Source: Laburnicola sp. R22_1
Lineage: Eukaryota > Ascomycota > Dothideomycetes > Pleosporales > Didymosphaeriaceae
Assembly (NCBI GenBank): GCA_014281115.1
Contig: JACONQ010000019.1
Span: forward strand, 1,364,001 to 1,428,000
Direction: 5' to 3'
Length of the DNA: 64,000 nucleotides
Shown here: in pieces, positions 33,129-43,404 of the stretch
How positions within the stretch are numbered: the stretch's first letter is position 1
How the letters are laid out: each line of letters opens with the position of its first letter
The notes under the pieces: model-generated
The model's database searches: none
What the model saw: only the letters and a program-made list of their open reading frames with translations
Told to the model about the DNA's origin: nothing
Position numbers and translations under genes: made by a program

Positions 33129-33639
33129 GGTGCGCAGTCGGTCTCACGACTCGCGGGTACGCAAGGAGAGGGGTGGACAGAATGATACGACGAGATGCGA
33201 GTGGAGGGTCGGCTTTTTCCTACTAGGAGGCTTTCCTGGGCTTTTGGACGGGTGTGGCGTGAGCGGGGAGATGGGGTGGTTGTGTGGTGGATGGGCTAAC
33301 ATGAGAATAGCATTTTCGGCATGATGCTTGCCTAGGCGATAGAGGGAAATTGCCATTGATTGATTGACTGCTTTCGTTGGTGTCATTGCTTGCGTGTGTG
33401 ATTTGTACACTCTCCTGCTGCGCTGTGTCTGCTGTTTCCCCTATTGCGCAGCCTACTCAAATTCAAAATACTCCACCAGGTGTATAATCCACGCCCTCCC
33501 ATCCCATTGAAATCGTCTACACTCCTCCGCTGAGCTATACTTGGTGTTTCCCCTCTTCCACAGCCTACTCGAAGTCCTCCATCAGGTGTATAATCCATGC
33601 CCTCCCCCCATTGCAAGCACACCTCCCCACACCAAAACT
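33129..33639. other. convergent intergenic region with an imperfect direct repeat
   Basis: This lies between the 3' ends of cofilin and the Get5 gene. It contains two copies of a roughly 70-77-bp unit (33433-33509 and 33545-33613), each with TGTTTCCCCT, CAGCCTACTC and AGGTGTATAATCCA. No ORF of interest was found. Confidence 0.6.
33433..33613. repeat. two-copy imperfect direct repeat, spacing about 112 bp
   Basis: Unit 1 is at 33433-33509 and unit 2 at 33545-33613; they share TGTTTCCCC, GCCTACTC and AGGTGTATAATCCA. The second copy ends about 27 bp from the Get5 stop codon, so both probably lie in or next to its 3' UTR. Confidence 0.7.
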
Positions 33640-34407
33640 CTACCTATCCTTTTCCCACGCCCTCTTAAACACACCCACCAACCGCTCCCCCTCCTTCTCA
33701 TCCCGTATCCTCTGTACCACGAACCCCCTCAAATCCTCCCAGAAGTCATCGCCGTCTACAGCCTCCTTCCCACTCGGGCCCTGCGCCGCAGGCACCACGG
33801 CCTCCCCCTCTGCACCACCCACCTCCATACCCGGCGCCGCCGCCGCCACAGCCCCACCGATAACCATAACCCCAAACTCAACTTCCTCGCCAGCCTCGGT
33901 ACTACCCACGACTTCAGCAACCGTCTTACTATCCGCGACAGGCTTCTTGTTATACAGGATTTTTATTTTCGACAGGGGGATGCTGGTTGTGGTTGCGTAG
34001 AAGGATTTGAGGTCGTAGATTGAGGTTTTGGAGGGGGAGGAGCGTGAGGTTGGGGGGAAGGTGTGCGTGGGGAAGGTGGGTTTGAGGGGTTTGAGTGTTA
34101 TTTTTTGGGGGATGTGGGAGGTGGAGGTTGTTGTGCCTAGTGTGGTGGTGGAGGAGGTTGAGGGTGGGGGTGGAGCGGAGGGACGGGAGGGGTGCGGTGG
34201 GGGGAGTTTGGGGAGGATGAACTGTGTGGGTGTGTTAGTGTTGTGTTTTGTTGAGATTGGTGGTAGGGGGCGCAGGATGGGGAGGTGTGTACGTACGATG
34301 GCGCCTTCGGGGTATTGGCGGGGGTCGGCGATGTGGTCGGATGCGAGCTTTTGGGGGCGGGCGTCGAGCGCGGTGAGGAATTGCTTGCAGAAGGTTGCTT
34401 CGGACAT
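33640..34407 (-). CDS. Get5/Mdy2-like ubiquitin-fold protein of the GET pathway
   Basis: From ATG 34407 the product is 255 residues; the frame is open further upstream but the added sequence is basic low-complexity, so the start MSEATFCKQFLTALDARP is preferred. That N terminus (FLTALDARPQKLASDHIADP) is the Get5 N-terminal segment that binds Get4. A ubiquitin-like domain follows after a Pro/Ser/Thr linker: KTSIYDLKSFYATTTSIPL, KIKILYNKKPVADSKTVAEV, EEVEFGVMVIGG. The last 40 residues (DFWEDLRGFVVQRIRDEKEG...) fit the Get5 C-terminal dimerisation helices. With Get4 and Sgt2 it hands tail-anchored membrane proteins to Get3. It is divergent from Nop2 with a 314-bp gap. Confidence 0.8.
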   Translation of the reverse strand: MSEATFCKQFLTALDARPQKLASDHIADPRQYPEGAIVRTHLPILRPLPPISTKHNTNTPTQFILPKLPPPHPSRPSAPPPPSTSSTTTLGTTTSTSHIPQKITLKPLKPTFPTHTFPPTSRSSPSKTSIYDLKSFYATTTSIPLSKIKILYNKKPVADSKTVAEVVGSTEAGEEVEFGVMVIGGAVAAAAPGMEVGGAEGEAVVPAAQGPSGKEAVDGDDFWEDLRGFVVQRIRDEKEGERLVGVFKRAWEKDR

Positions 34408-34721
34408 TGTGGGCGGTGGTGAGTAGAGTGGGTGGGTGGTTTGGATGTTGGGTTGGAGAAGTCGCCGCGACGGGGTGGATTTGAGACTTTCGGGGGATTT
34501 TCGAGAGAAGGCAGCACGGCAGGTGCGTTGCACTTGTGAGGGTGAGGGTGAGGGCGATGATGCTCTTGCCCGGTGCGGTGCGGGCGGGACCTAGGCTCCT
34601 ACTCGGCTAGGCCTAGCGTCGATGCGCTACTGAAATTCTTCGAAATTTCCTGTGCACCGAGCTTCGACCAGGTGCCAAAATCGCACACCCGCCGTCAACC
34701 ACCACGCGCAATTCATTCACA
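34408..34721. promoter_or_regulatory. divergent promoter of Get5 and Nop2
   Basis: A 314-bp gap between two divergent starts must hold both promoters. GAGGGTGAGGGTGAGGG purine-rich repeats lie at about 34539-34556. No specific site was identified. Confidence 0.4.
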
Positions 34722-37067
34722 ATGGGCAAAGGCCGTCGCATGATCAAGCAGGGTCCGCCGCCCCCACTCGACGAATCCAAAGTAACCAGGAAGCGAAAAG
34801 ATGCACCGCCCGCGCAAACGACTGCCCAGCAGCCGGGCAAAAAGAGAAGGTTCGAGGTCAAACCGCCCAAGAAGACTGGCGCTGCGAACGGAGTGAGTGG
34901 GAGGAGCAAGCCGAAGCCGGCGAAGAAGGCTGTGCCGCCGCCGCCTGCCGAGGACGGATTTTCAGACGAGGATTTGTCCGACGATGCGGACGGCGTGGAC
35001 GATCCCGATGTCATGGAAGATCGGTTGGACGGAGTCAAGATATCAGGACTCGATGCGCTGGGTAGTGCGTCTGAGTCTGAAGACTTGGCCGATCTGGAGG
35101 ACGACGAGTTTGGATCGGACGAGGTCGTGGACTCGGACGATGAGCTGCGGGTTAGGAAGGTGGGCATGTGGTCGGACGATGAGGACGATGACGAGATTGA
35201 GGAGAAGCTCACGGCGGCGAATATTGAGGGTCTATCGCGGAAACTTGATATGCAGCGGGCGGTTGAAGAGGCAGAAGCGCAGGCCGAGTTGGAGGAGGCA
35301 GCCATGCAGACAAATATCGCTGGGGACAGGCCGAAGGTGCTTGAAGACGAGGACGAAGAGGGCCGACATATCACAAATCTTGCGACACAGGATTTACAGC
35401 TGCTACGGACGCGGTTGAACGATACAGTGAGAGTGCTGGACGACTTCAAGAACCTCGCCGAGGAGGGTCGATCAAGAACGGAATATAGAGCGCAACTGCT
35501 GAGGGATATATGCGCTTACTACGGATACTCTGAGTTTCTTGCCGACAAGCTGCTCGATCTCTTCCCGGCGCGCGAAGCTTTTGCTTTCTTCGAAGCCAAC
35601 GAGACGCCCCGACCCATCGTTATTCGCACGAATACCCTCCGCACGCATAGACGAGAACTCGCACAGTCACTTATAAGCCGCGGTGTACAGCTGGAGCCTG
35701 TGGGAAAGTGGAGTGTAAGTTATTTCATGAGATGCTTATGTCGTGCAATGATGCTCCATAATCATACACGCAACATCACCCCCATCTCACCTCTCACGTC
35801 ACAGCCAGCTTCCCACCCACCTCGCCCTCCCTATTTCGCCTTCAAACCCTCCTTCTCACCTTCGCAAAGACACCAATAGGTTGTTACTGACTTGTGTCAC
35901 AGAAAGTCGGGCTACAAATCTTCGACTCACAAGTACCACTAGGCGCAACGCCCGAGTACCTCGCCGGTCATTATATCCTCCAAGCTGCCTCCTCCTTTCT
36001 ACCGGTTATGGCGCTTGCGCCACAAGAACACGAGCGCATTCTAGACATGGCAGCAGCGCCAGGTGGAAAAAGTACACATATTGCCGCGCTGATGAAGAAT
36101 ACTGGGTGTCTCTTTGCAAACGATGCCAACAAAGATCGATCCAAGGGGTTGATCGGCAACATACATCGACTCGGTGTGAAAAACACGGTTGTCTGCAACT
36201 ACTCTGCTCTCGAGTTCCCCAAGGTCATGGGCGGCTTCGACAGAGTCCTCTTGGACGCGCCCTGCTCCGGAACCGGCGTCATTGCAAAGGACGCAAGTGT
36301 CAAGACCAACAAGACGGAGGCAGACTTCATGAAACTCCCCCATCGTAAGTCGATCCTGCCTCTTATCCTTGATCAAAAATATACTGACGTCAACAGTCCA
36401 GAAACAGCTCATCCTCGCGGCCATCGACTCCGTCGACCCCCACAGCAAGACGGGCGGCTACATCGTCTACTCAACCTGCTCCGTCACCATCGAAGAAAAC
36501 GAGCAAGTAGTCCAATACGCGCTCAACAAGCGGCCCAACGTCCGCCTCGTCGAAACCGGCCTCGTCTTCGGCAAAGAAGGCTTCACCAAAATCGGCGGCA
36601 AAATCTTCCACCCCTCGATGAAAATGACGCGCAGGTACTACCCGCACGCATACAACGTGGATGGCTTCTTCGTGGCAAAGTTTAAGAAAATCGCGGTTAC
36701 GCCGGCGAATGCGGTGCTGGCTAATGGCGTTAGCATCAAGGGGAGCGGCAAGGCTAGGACCAATGGTGCTACAAAGGATGAGAAGCCCCGAGAGGAGGAA
36801 TATGTCGATAAGACGCCCATCCCCGAGACGGATGAGAAGGAGGAGGATGATTTTGGGGGATGGGATGAGGAGGAGGATAGGGTGTATATGGAGAGGGCGG
36901 AGCGGGTGCAGATGCGGAGGAAGGGGAGGAATCCTAAGGCTTTGCCGCCGGGAAGGGCGGGGAAGGATAGGGAGGGGCCCGATGGGAATGGGAAAGTGGG
37001 TGGGTTGGAGGCGAAGAAGGAGACGAAGAAGATGGCGGGTCGGACGGGTAAGGCGAAGAGTACGTAG
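34722..37067 (+). CDS. nop2: Nop2, 25S rRNA (cytosine-C5) methyltransferase
   Basis: Exons 34722-35714, 35903-36344 and 36397-37067 encode 701 residues. The first 230 residues are charged, with basic (KRKDAPP, KKRRFEVKPPKK) and acidic (SDDEDDDEIEE) blocks typical of nucleolar proteins. The NOL1/NOP2/sun core follows: YYGYSEFLADKLLDLFP, PRPIVIRTNTLRT, the SAM-binding DMAAAPGGKSTHIAALM, LLDAPCSGTGV with the conserved Cys of motif IV, and YSTCSVTIEENE with the catalytic Cys of motif VI. PHAYNVDGFFVAKFKK closes the fold, and a Lys/Arg-rich tail ends it. Yeast Nop2 methylates C2870 of 25S rRNA and is essential for 60S assembly. Both introns restore conserved sequence across the junctions. Confidence 0.97.
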
Positions 37068-38385
37068 TTGTAGTTTGTGCTGTGGGCATTGCCTTGCCTT
37101 GCATTGCACGGCGTTTTCCGTCAAGTGTCGAAAAATTAAACACATGTGAATGAAATGAGGATGTACATTCCGAATGAATGAATGGTATACCATACCTACT
37201 GAGCTCATCTACTCCCCAAGTCCAAGTCCAAGTCCAAGTCGTCGCCTCAACCTCGCCCCTCGCCCTTCGCCCTCGTCGTTGGCGTCGCGTGGTCCGCGTC
37301 GCGCGCTTCATACATACTATACACAATCCTGGAGATATGCCGGTGTTTCCCCGACCGGCGACTACCTACCTAGTCCACTCTTGCGCCGCGGCTCCTCTTC
37401 GCTTCCAATTCCTTGTCTCGTCCCATCTCGACTGCCCACCTTTCTCCTGCAACGCGCTAGGTACACAAGGTAGTAATTAGCAGACTAGACTATTTCCCGA
37501 CCTGCATGCTGTCCTGTCCTGTCAGTCATCTGCCATCCCAGTATCCGAGATTTCGGTTTCGGTTTTGGTTTCAAATTTGTGTCTAGTTTTAGTAATTTCT
37601 CAGAGTGGAGAGTGTGGGGCACACCGCAAGCGCAGAGCCAGAGCCGCATAGGTGGGTGAATGTCAGGGTTTTGGCCCATGGGTATTTTAGTGTTTTGGTG
37701 TTTGTGTGTAGAGAATATATTCACAAGGCAAGACGGACTGGGTAGAGTATGGATGGCGCTTGTGCATGCAGCGTAGAATCTAGATTACGGCATAGGCAGT
37801 GCATATGTAGGTAGGTACGTAGGTAGGTACAGTAACATAAATGATCGTATGTGGTAGACAGTTGGCATCACGGTAGGTTGAGAGGTTTTGAGGCCCCCAT
37901 GTGAAGACTAAACGTGGGTTAAGTTCAGGAGATTTGTTACAGCCGCGCGGGTGAATGGATGTGGGTGTTGCGAATTGAGGTTGGTATGGCTTTGCAGGTT
38001 AGCAAAACTAGCGGCTACGCAGGGGATAGTAGAATGGGGTGCTGCTGTGAAATGGGATGGGGGTAGGTACCTAGGTATTATGAAGCGAGGCTTTGTTAGG
38101 GCGCGGCTGCAAGTGTTGAGTTTTGAGGTTTAGACGCGGAGTGTGTGGACCTGAATGTTGGGATGTTGGGACGTTGTGATGCCACCACCTAACCTCATTA
38201 TCGTGATCATTAACGAGCATTCATTCATTCGTTGGGGCGTGTCGCGAGCCGCGACTCCAAGGCTTGGTTATAACTTATAAGTGTTTTACTTTACCTGTTG
38301 CATAGTTGACGTGACGCGTGTGGACCTAGTAGTGGAGGTGTTCAATGTTGGGATAATGATTTTGAGGTGGCTGATAGGGTGAGAC

Positions 38386-38490
38386 TGCTTTACCTTGTTT
38401 CAAAGCGTTTTTCTAGCACCCCTACAGCTTTCCATAACAGCGTTATACCGTGTAATGAGAGTGCGCGAAGTCTTCTTTCACATGGTAGGG
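38386..38490. repeat. solo copy of the 9342-10468 TIR, apparently not RIP-mutated
   Basis: TAGCACCCCTACAGCTTTCC and ATAACAGCGTTATACCGTGT align with the right-hand TIR at 10411-10460 (AGCACACCTATAGCTTTCTC and TATAGCGTTATACTATATAC). Most differences are C in this copy against T in the AT-rich block, the direction expected of RIP. The similarity continues over about 90 bases, but no matching opposite end was found nearby. Confidence 0.55.
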
Positions 38491-38849
38491 TGAGGCATTT
38501 TTGAACCGCATGTGGGCTGAACCAAGGGCGGGGCGAGGGTACTATTGGGCTTGGGGTGGATATTGGGGGGACGGAGGTTGAGCTTGGGCTCGGGGCGGCA
38601 TGGTGGCTTGCTGTCGTCATAAAAATTGTGAATAAATGTGGGTTTGTTAGGGTGGGGTTGGGTGGGTAGGTAGGTAGTGTGGAATCTGGATGGAGCATAT
38701 GGGAAGGATCTGTGGAATATGTGGTCTGGATGGTTTATGTGCGGTGGATTTGTGAGTGTGGTCGCTGTGGATAGTAAGATAGGTATGGCAGTGGGAGATA
38801 ATTAGGGACGAGTTGTCTTCAGATACTGCAAGTGCCGGATCGTCGTCCT

Positions 38850-39000
38850 CGGTCCCCAGGCCGATCTCACTTTCACATTTTTATTTTCGCCGAAAATTAC
38901 AAAGTACTTGGGGAGCTTGGTATAGGTTCGGGACAAGACCACAGCAAATACCTCGCTCTGCAAGCCACTTTGACCAAGGCTGACGATGGTGCGGTTTACC
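38850..39000 (+). pseudogene. possible protein-kinase glycine-loop fragment
   Basis: The frame reads ENYKVLGELGIGSG followed after a gap by SKYLALQATLTKADDG, similar to the start of fungal SRPK-like kinases (LGxGSxxTV... then KYVALKV). The glycine loop is incomplete and the ATP-binding Lys position reads Gln. No downstream kinase motifs were found. This is a relic or chance. Confidence 0.2.
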
Positions 39001-40453
39001 ATCTGGATCTATCCGCGCTTGCCATCTCCTGATATGGTTAGATGCAACCCGGTGACATCTGCAAAATTTCTATCCGTACGGTACGGGAGTCGGGACATGC
39101 TAACGATGGAACCGTCGCAGGCGAGTGTCCACTCGGCGGCCCTCGGCGCGAAACACATCGGCCAACCCACTGCATTCGGCATGAGGCTCTGTACACACGT
39201 GTCCAATGGCAAGGCGTTCACGTTGGGGCGCAACCCGCATGAGCAAGGATACAGAGCGTGCGCGCAAGGATGGGTGGTGTTGACAACTGAAGACGGGGTC
39301 CCGAGCGCCTGTGCTGGGGAAGTTGGCCATGGACGATCTTGGGGTCGCGTGCCGCGCCACCTGCTGTATGGGACTCATCGGACCGTTAAGAGACAGCTAG
39401 CCGAGAGCGGTTCTGGCGCGTCCACCTGATGGCGAAGCCTGCACAAGGGGCGGCCCCGAGGAAGCTTGGAAGGATTGCCATGCGCGGCCAAGACGGTGAG
39501 AGGCCTTGGAATGGGAAGGCCATGTGATGTTTCGACCCAACATGGAGCCACGCGCCTGAACGCAAGGTGAAACGCATAATCGACTGCAACAGGCAGAACA
39601 CAAGCCGCAGGCGCGGCGCAGGTAGAGCGCTGATGAAACGCGGCGAGGGTCACTCGGACTCCTCGTCGGGCAATTCGAGCAAGCTTCGAAGGCGGTAGCC
39701 GCTTGGAAGCACGCAATTAGCGATGCCTGTCAAGCACGGCTGACGGCAGAAAATCGTCTGGGCAACGCGCTCGGCGAGGCCGCGGCGCATCACGAGGACG
39801 AGCGAGGCGTTCGATCGTTGTGTCGTTGTTGTTAGTGGCGGTGGATGGCGCTGATGGGGATGGCGGATGGCGTGAAGGCTTGCTGATCGATCTAGCATCC
39901 AGATTCCACCCCCTCGGGGTCAGAATTTTGCTCTCTTGCGCACGATTCATCGCTCCGTCGTTGGTAGCAGCAGAGTCAAGCTGCCAGCTGGTATCCAAGA
40001 GAGCCAGACGGGCCGCGATGCGAGGCCTCGAGCGCTTTCGAGGTTCCCTTCTGGGCGCACGTCGGGGGTAAGGGCATCAAAGGAACCGCTTGGCTTGCAC
40101 TGGTCCCGCTTGGCTTGCGCTGGTCCCGAAGCCACCATGGCACCAACACCAGCTTTGTCTAGCCAACCTCCGAACAAAGCTCGCCATTGGCCGCGCGCCG
40201 CATCCTTTGATCGATCCCGCCGCTGACCGCGGTGGGTCGCTGGCTGCACGTTGACAAGACTCTTGGATCTGGGGTACGAGCTGGCCGCCGTCACGAATCA
40301 GCCGCCTCCCAGCCCTGGTCGGTACCATCATTCAACAGGCCTCCCTCGGATTCATATTGGACGAGGGGTGCACGCTCCTCCCAGAGCGTCCATTCGGGGT
40401 AGTGGTGTGATCATGGCCATGATTCCCTGCGTTAGCCTGGCAAGGTTTTTGTT

Positions 40454-40473
40454 GCGGGGCCTGGGGTCTGGGG
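40454..40473 (+). promoter_or_regulatory. cluster of three CreA-like sites upstream of the hexose transporter
   Basis: GCGGGG (40454-40459), CTGGGG (40461-40466) and CTGGGG (40468-40473) each match the CreA/Mig1-type consensus SYGGRG. They are packed within 20 bp about 130-150 bp before the start codon. CreA represses sugar-uptake and catabolic genes on glucose, and closely spaced pairs are typical of functional sites. Binding is inferred. Confidence 0.5.
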
Positions 40474-40601
40474 GCAGTGATAAAGAGCGGATGTGCGCCG
40501 ACCCTGGCGGCTGTGACTTGAGGACGCGTCCACGCGACTTTTGACCATCCCACAGAAAACTTCCTGACAGACCGCGACAGCAGCGTCCCACGACTCTCAT
40601 C

Positions 40602-42575
40602 ATGGGTTTCATGCTCACTCCGCCGCCAAACACGCCTGGCAAGGCATGGTGAGCGCCCTCACTGTCACTGTTTGCTGTGCTGCCGCTAACGACCACCAGG
40701 CCGGCCATCTTGATCGGCCTTTTCGTGGCCTTTGGAGGTGTTCTCTTCGGGTCAGTCTCACAAAGGTGCAGCTACCAGTTTCCAGCTCTAACCCCTCAAC
40801 AGATATGACACGGGTACCATTTCCGGTATTCTTGCCATGCCGTACTGGAAGAGAACCTTCGCTACCCAGGCAAATGGCGAGCTCACCGCGTCGGAAGACT
40901 CTCTCATTGTGTCCATCTTGTCTGCCGGAACCTTCTTCGGAGCTCTTACTGCCGCGCCTTTTGGTGACTTGCTCGGTCGTCGGTGGGGTCTCGTGGCCGC
41001 TGCTGGTCTGGTCTTTAACCTCGGTGTCATCTTGCAAACCGCGTCCACCACTCAGCCCCTGTTCATTGCAGGCCGCTTCTTCGCTGGATACGGTGTCGGT
41101 CTGGTTTCCGCTTTAAGTGAGTTCCACTTCTCTACCTCGCCTAGCACCAATTCAAGGCCTCAGGGGCATGATTTGGCGTTGGATTTCGAGCACGAGACAA
41201 CGGGGTAGAGCTGACGGGTCCTAGTTCCCATGTATCAATCCGAGACCGCGCCCAAGTGGATTCGAGGTACCATCGTCGGCGCCTATCAGCTAGCCATCAC
41301 CATCGGTTTGTTCTTGGCATCCATCGTGAACAACTCGACCAAGGACCGCAATGACTCTGGCTCGTACCGTATCCCCATCGCGGTTCAATTCCTCTGGTCT
41401 TTAATTCTTGTCATCGGGTACGTGTCATCCGAACATGGTTCAATCTCGCCATCTGACGTGACTGCAGTCTTTTCTTCCTCCCCGAAACTCCGCGCTACCT
41501 GATCAAAACAGACCGCTACGATGAAGCTGCCAAATCATTGGCTAAGCTGCGCCGTCTGCCGGTGGATGATCCTGCCGTTCTCGAAGAGCTGAACGAGGTG
41601 CAGGCTAACCATCTCTATGAGATGAGCCTCGGAAAGTCTACTTACACTGAATGCTTCAAGGGAACCTTGGGCAAGCGTCTCTTGACCGGTTGCGGTCTGC
41701 AGGCTCTTCAGCAGCTTACTGGTGTCAACTTCATCTGTGCGTCACCCCCAACACATACCGGAATGAACAGTTGCTGACAAAGTACAGTCTACTATGGTAC
41801 CCAGTACTTTGAGAACGCGGGCTTCGACAACGCCTTCATCATCCAAGTTATCACCAACTCGGTCAACGTCGCCTCCACATTCCCCGGTCTTTACTTGGTC
41901 GAAAGGATGGGACGCCGCAACCTCCTCCTCATGGGTGCCGTCGGCATGTGTGTCTGTCAGTTCATCGTCGCTGGTGTCGGAATGACGGCCGATGCATCCG
42001 TCGACTCGGGCAACGTCAACGAGAGCGCACAGAAGGCCGCCATCGCCTTTGTGTGCATCTACATCTTCTTCTTTGCCTCGTCCTGGGGACCGGTCGCATG
42101 GGTTGTCACGGGCGAGCTGTTCCCGCTCAAGGCTCGCGCCAAGTGCCTCAGTATGACGACTGCCAGTAACTGGCTGCTCAACTGGGCCATTGCCTACTCG
42201 ACCCCGTACATGGTCGACTCTGACAACGCCAATCTGCGCTCCAAGGTCTTCTTCGTCTGGGGCAGTTTCTGCTTCGTTTGCATCGCCTTTGTGTAAGTGC
42301 CGCATATTTCCCCCAATCGAGCGGAGAAACTAACGGTATGAAATAGCTTCTTCCTGATCTACGAGACCAAGGGTCTTACCCTCGAGCAAGTCGACGAGCT
42401 CTACGGCGTCGTCTCCAAGGCGTGGAAGTCGAAGAAGTTTGTTCCCACCGTCCACTTCGCCGACATTGACCCCACGAACGCGAGGAACGTCAGTTTGTCG
42501 GAGGTCGCGGCCAACCAGGAGAGGAAGAGGAGCGTGCAGCACGACGAACCCACCGTGGGCGAGAAGGCCTTGTAA
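40602..42575 (+). CDS. MFS hexose transporter (high-affinity MstA/HXT type)
   Basis: Seven exons: 40602-40648, 40700-40750, 40803-41116, 41225-41417, 41468-41736, 41788-42292 and 42347-42575; 535 residues. All six introns are GT-AG and each junction restores a conserved stretch. The start MGFMLTPPPNTPGKAWPAIL and VAFGGVLFGYDTGTISGI are typical of fungal monosaccharide transporters. Other sugar-porter motifs are GRRWGL, PMYQSETAPKWIRG, FFLPETPRYLIKTDRYDEAA, QQLTGVNFIFYYGT, ERMGRRNLLL, VTGELFPLKARAKC and FLIYETKGLTLEQVDELY. Twelve membrane spans fit. It imports glucose and other hexoses with protons across the plasma membrane. CreA-like sites upstream suggest glucose repression, as expected of high-affinity carriers. 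Confidence 0.95.
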
Positions 42576-43404
42576 ATGGAGATATCCCGGATGGAACATG
42601 TGTTGTTTGCTTGCGCTGCCGGTTAATAGGTGATGAGCGTGAGGGCGCGTTGAGTCGCGTCGCTTTTGGTGTAATGGACCTTGCTGGGTGGCTTTTGCCT
42701 GGCGGGGAGTTGTGTTGTTGACGGTGTTATAGTAATCAAATTCTTGTTCGGTATACGCGTTTGCATTTTGGAAATTCGTTGTAAGATGAGCCGGGCGGGC
42801 GTTTGTGTATCGGTGACTTGGCTGTGAACAGTCGCAGCTCTGTTCGCCAACGAGCAAGCGGAAGCTCACAAACGGAGTAGAAATATGGCATTGGCATGCC
42901 ACGCTGTCGCATTCGCAAGCACGAAATCCCCATCCGACCGCTTCTGGCAAGGGTGAAAGGAGCGCACCGACTCATCGCTCACTGCACCGACTCATCGCTC
43001 ACTGCACCGACTCATCGCTCACTGCACCGACTCATCGCTCACTTATTCCACTAGGTATCCTGTGTTCGAGCGGGGGAAGTTGGACAAGCTGCTTGTTGCG
43101 TCGTCCTCCATTGAATAACAAACATGCCAGCACAGCTCAGCACAGCACAGCGCCTGTACGCCGCCGTTTGCATGGCGAAATATATCTCTCACCTCAGTTT
43201 GACCTTGCAACCTTTGTAAGCGTCCTGGAGTGCTTTTATTATTGGGACTCACTCACCCCATTGCCTCCGGTTATACGACGTTGTTGTTGAAGCGTATATA
43301 CGTACGGACGCTTGAGTAAGTGTGCGGCGACGCGCCTGAGCGGTGAGATAGCCCAAAATTAGAAGGAAAAGGAGGAGAACGAGAAGGAGGAAGGAAGTGG
43401 TCAA
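42576..43404. other. intergenic with a four-copy 20-bp tandem repeat
   Basis: Apart from the tandem repeat at 42965-43043 no feature was recognised. Minus-strand ORFs up to 206 codons (42330-42950) are antisense to the transporter 3' end and lack family features. Confidence 0.5.
42965..43043. repeat. 20-bp tandem repeat, four copies
   Basis: The unit CACCGACTCATCGCTCACTG is repeated at 42965, 42985, 43005 and 43025 without mismatches (the last lacks one base). It is a minisatellite in the gap after the hexose transporter. Confidence 0.95.

Larger units (their letters stand above)
37068..40601. other. 3.5-kb intergenic region with relics and simple repeats
   Basis: No intact gene was recognised. 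It contains four CCAAGT-type repeats (37216-37240), GTAGGTAGGTAC-type repeats (about 37807-37833), a solo TIR-like sequence (38386-38490) and a kinase-like fragment (about 38850-39000). ORFs of 100-147 codons between 38986 and 40708 overlap on both strands without family features. The hexose-transporter promoter is at the right end. Confidence 0.5.

Noticed and set aside
39375..40708. Several ORFs of 90-118 codons on both strands upstream of the hexose transporter
   Set aside because: They overlap on both strands in GC-rich DNA, have Arg/Ser/Pro-rich composition and no conserved segment.
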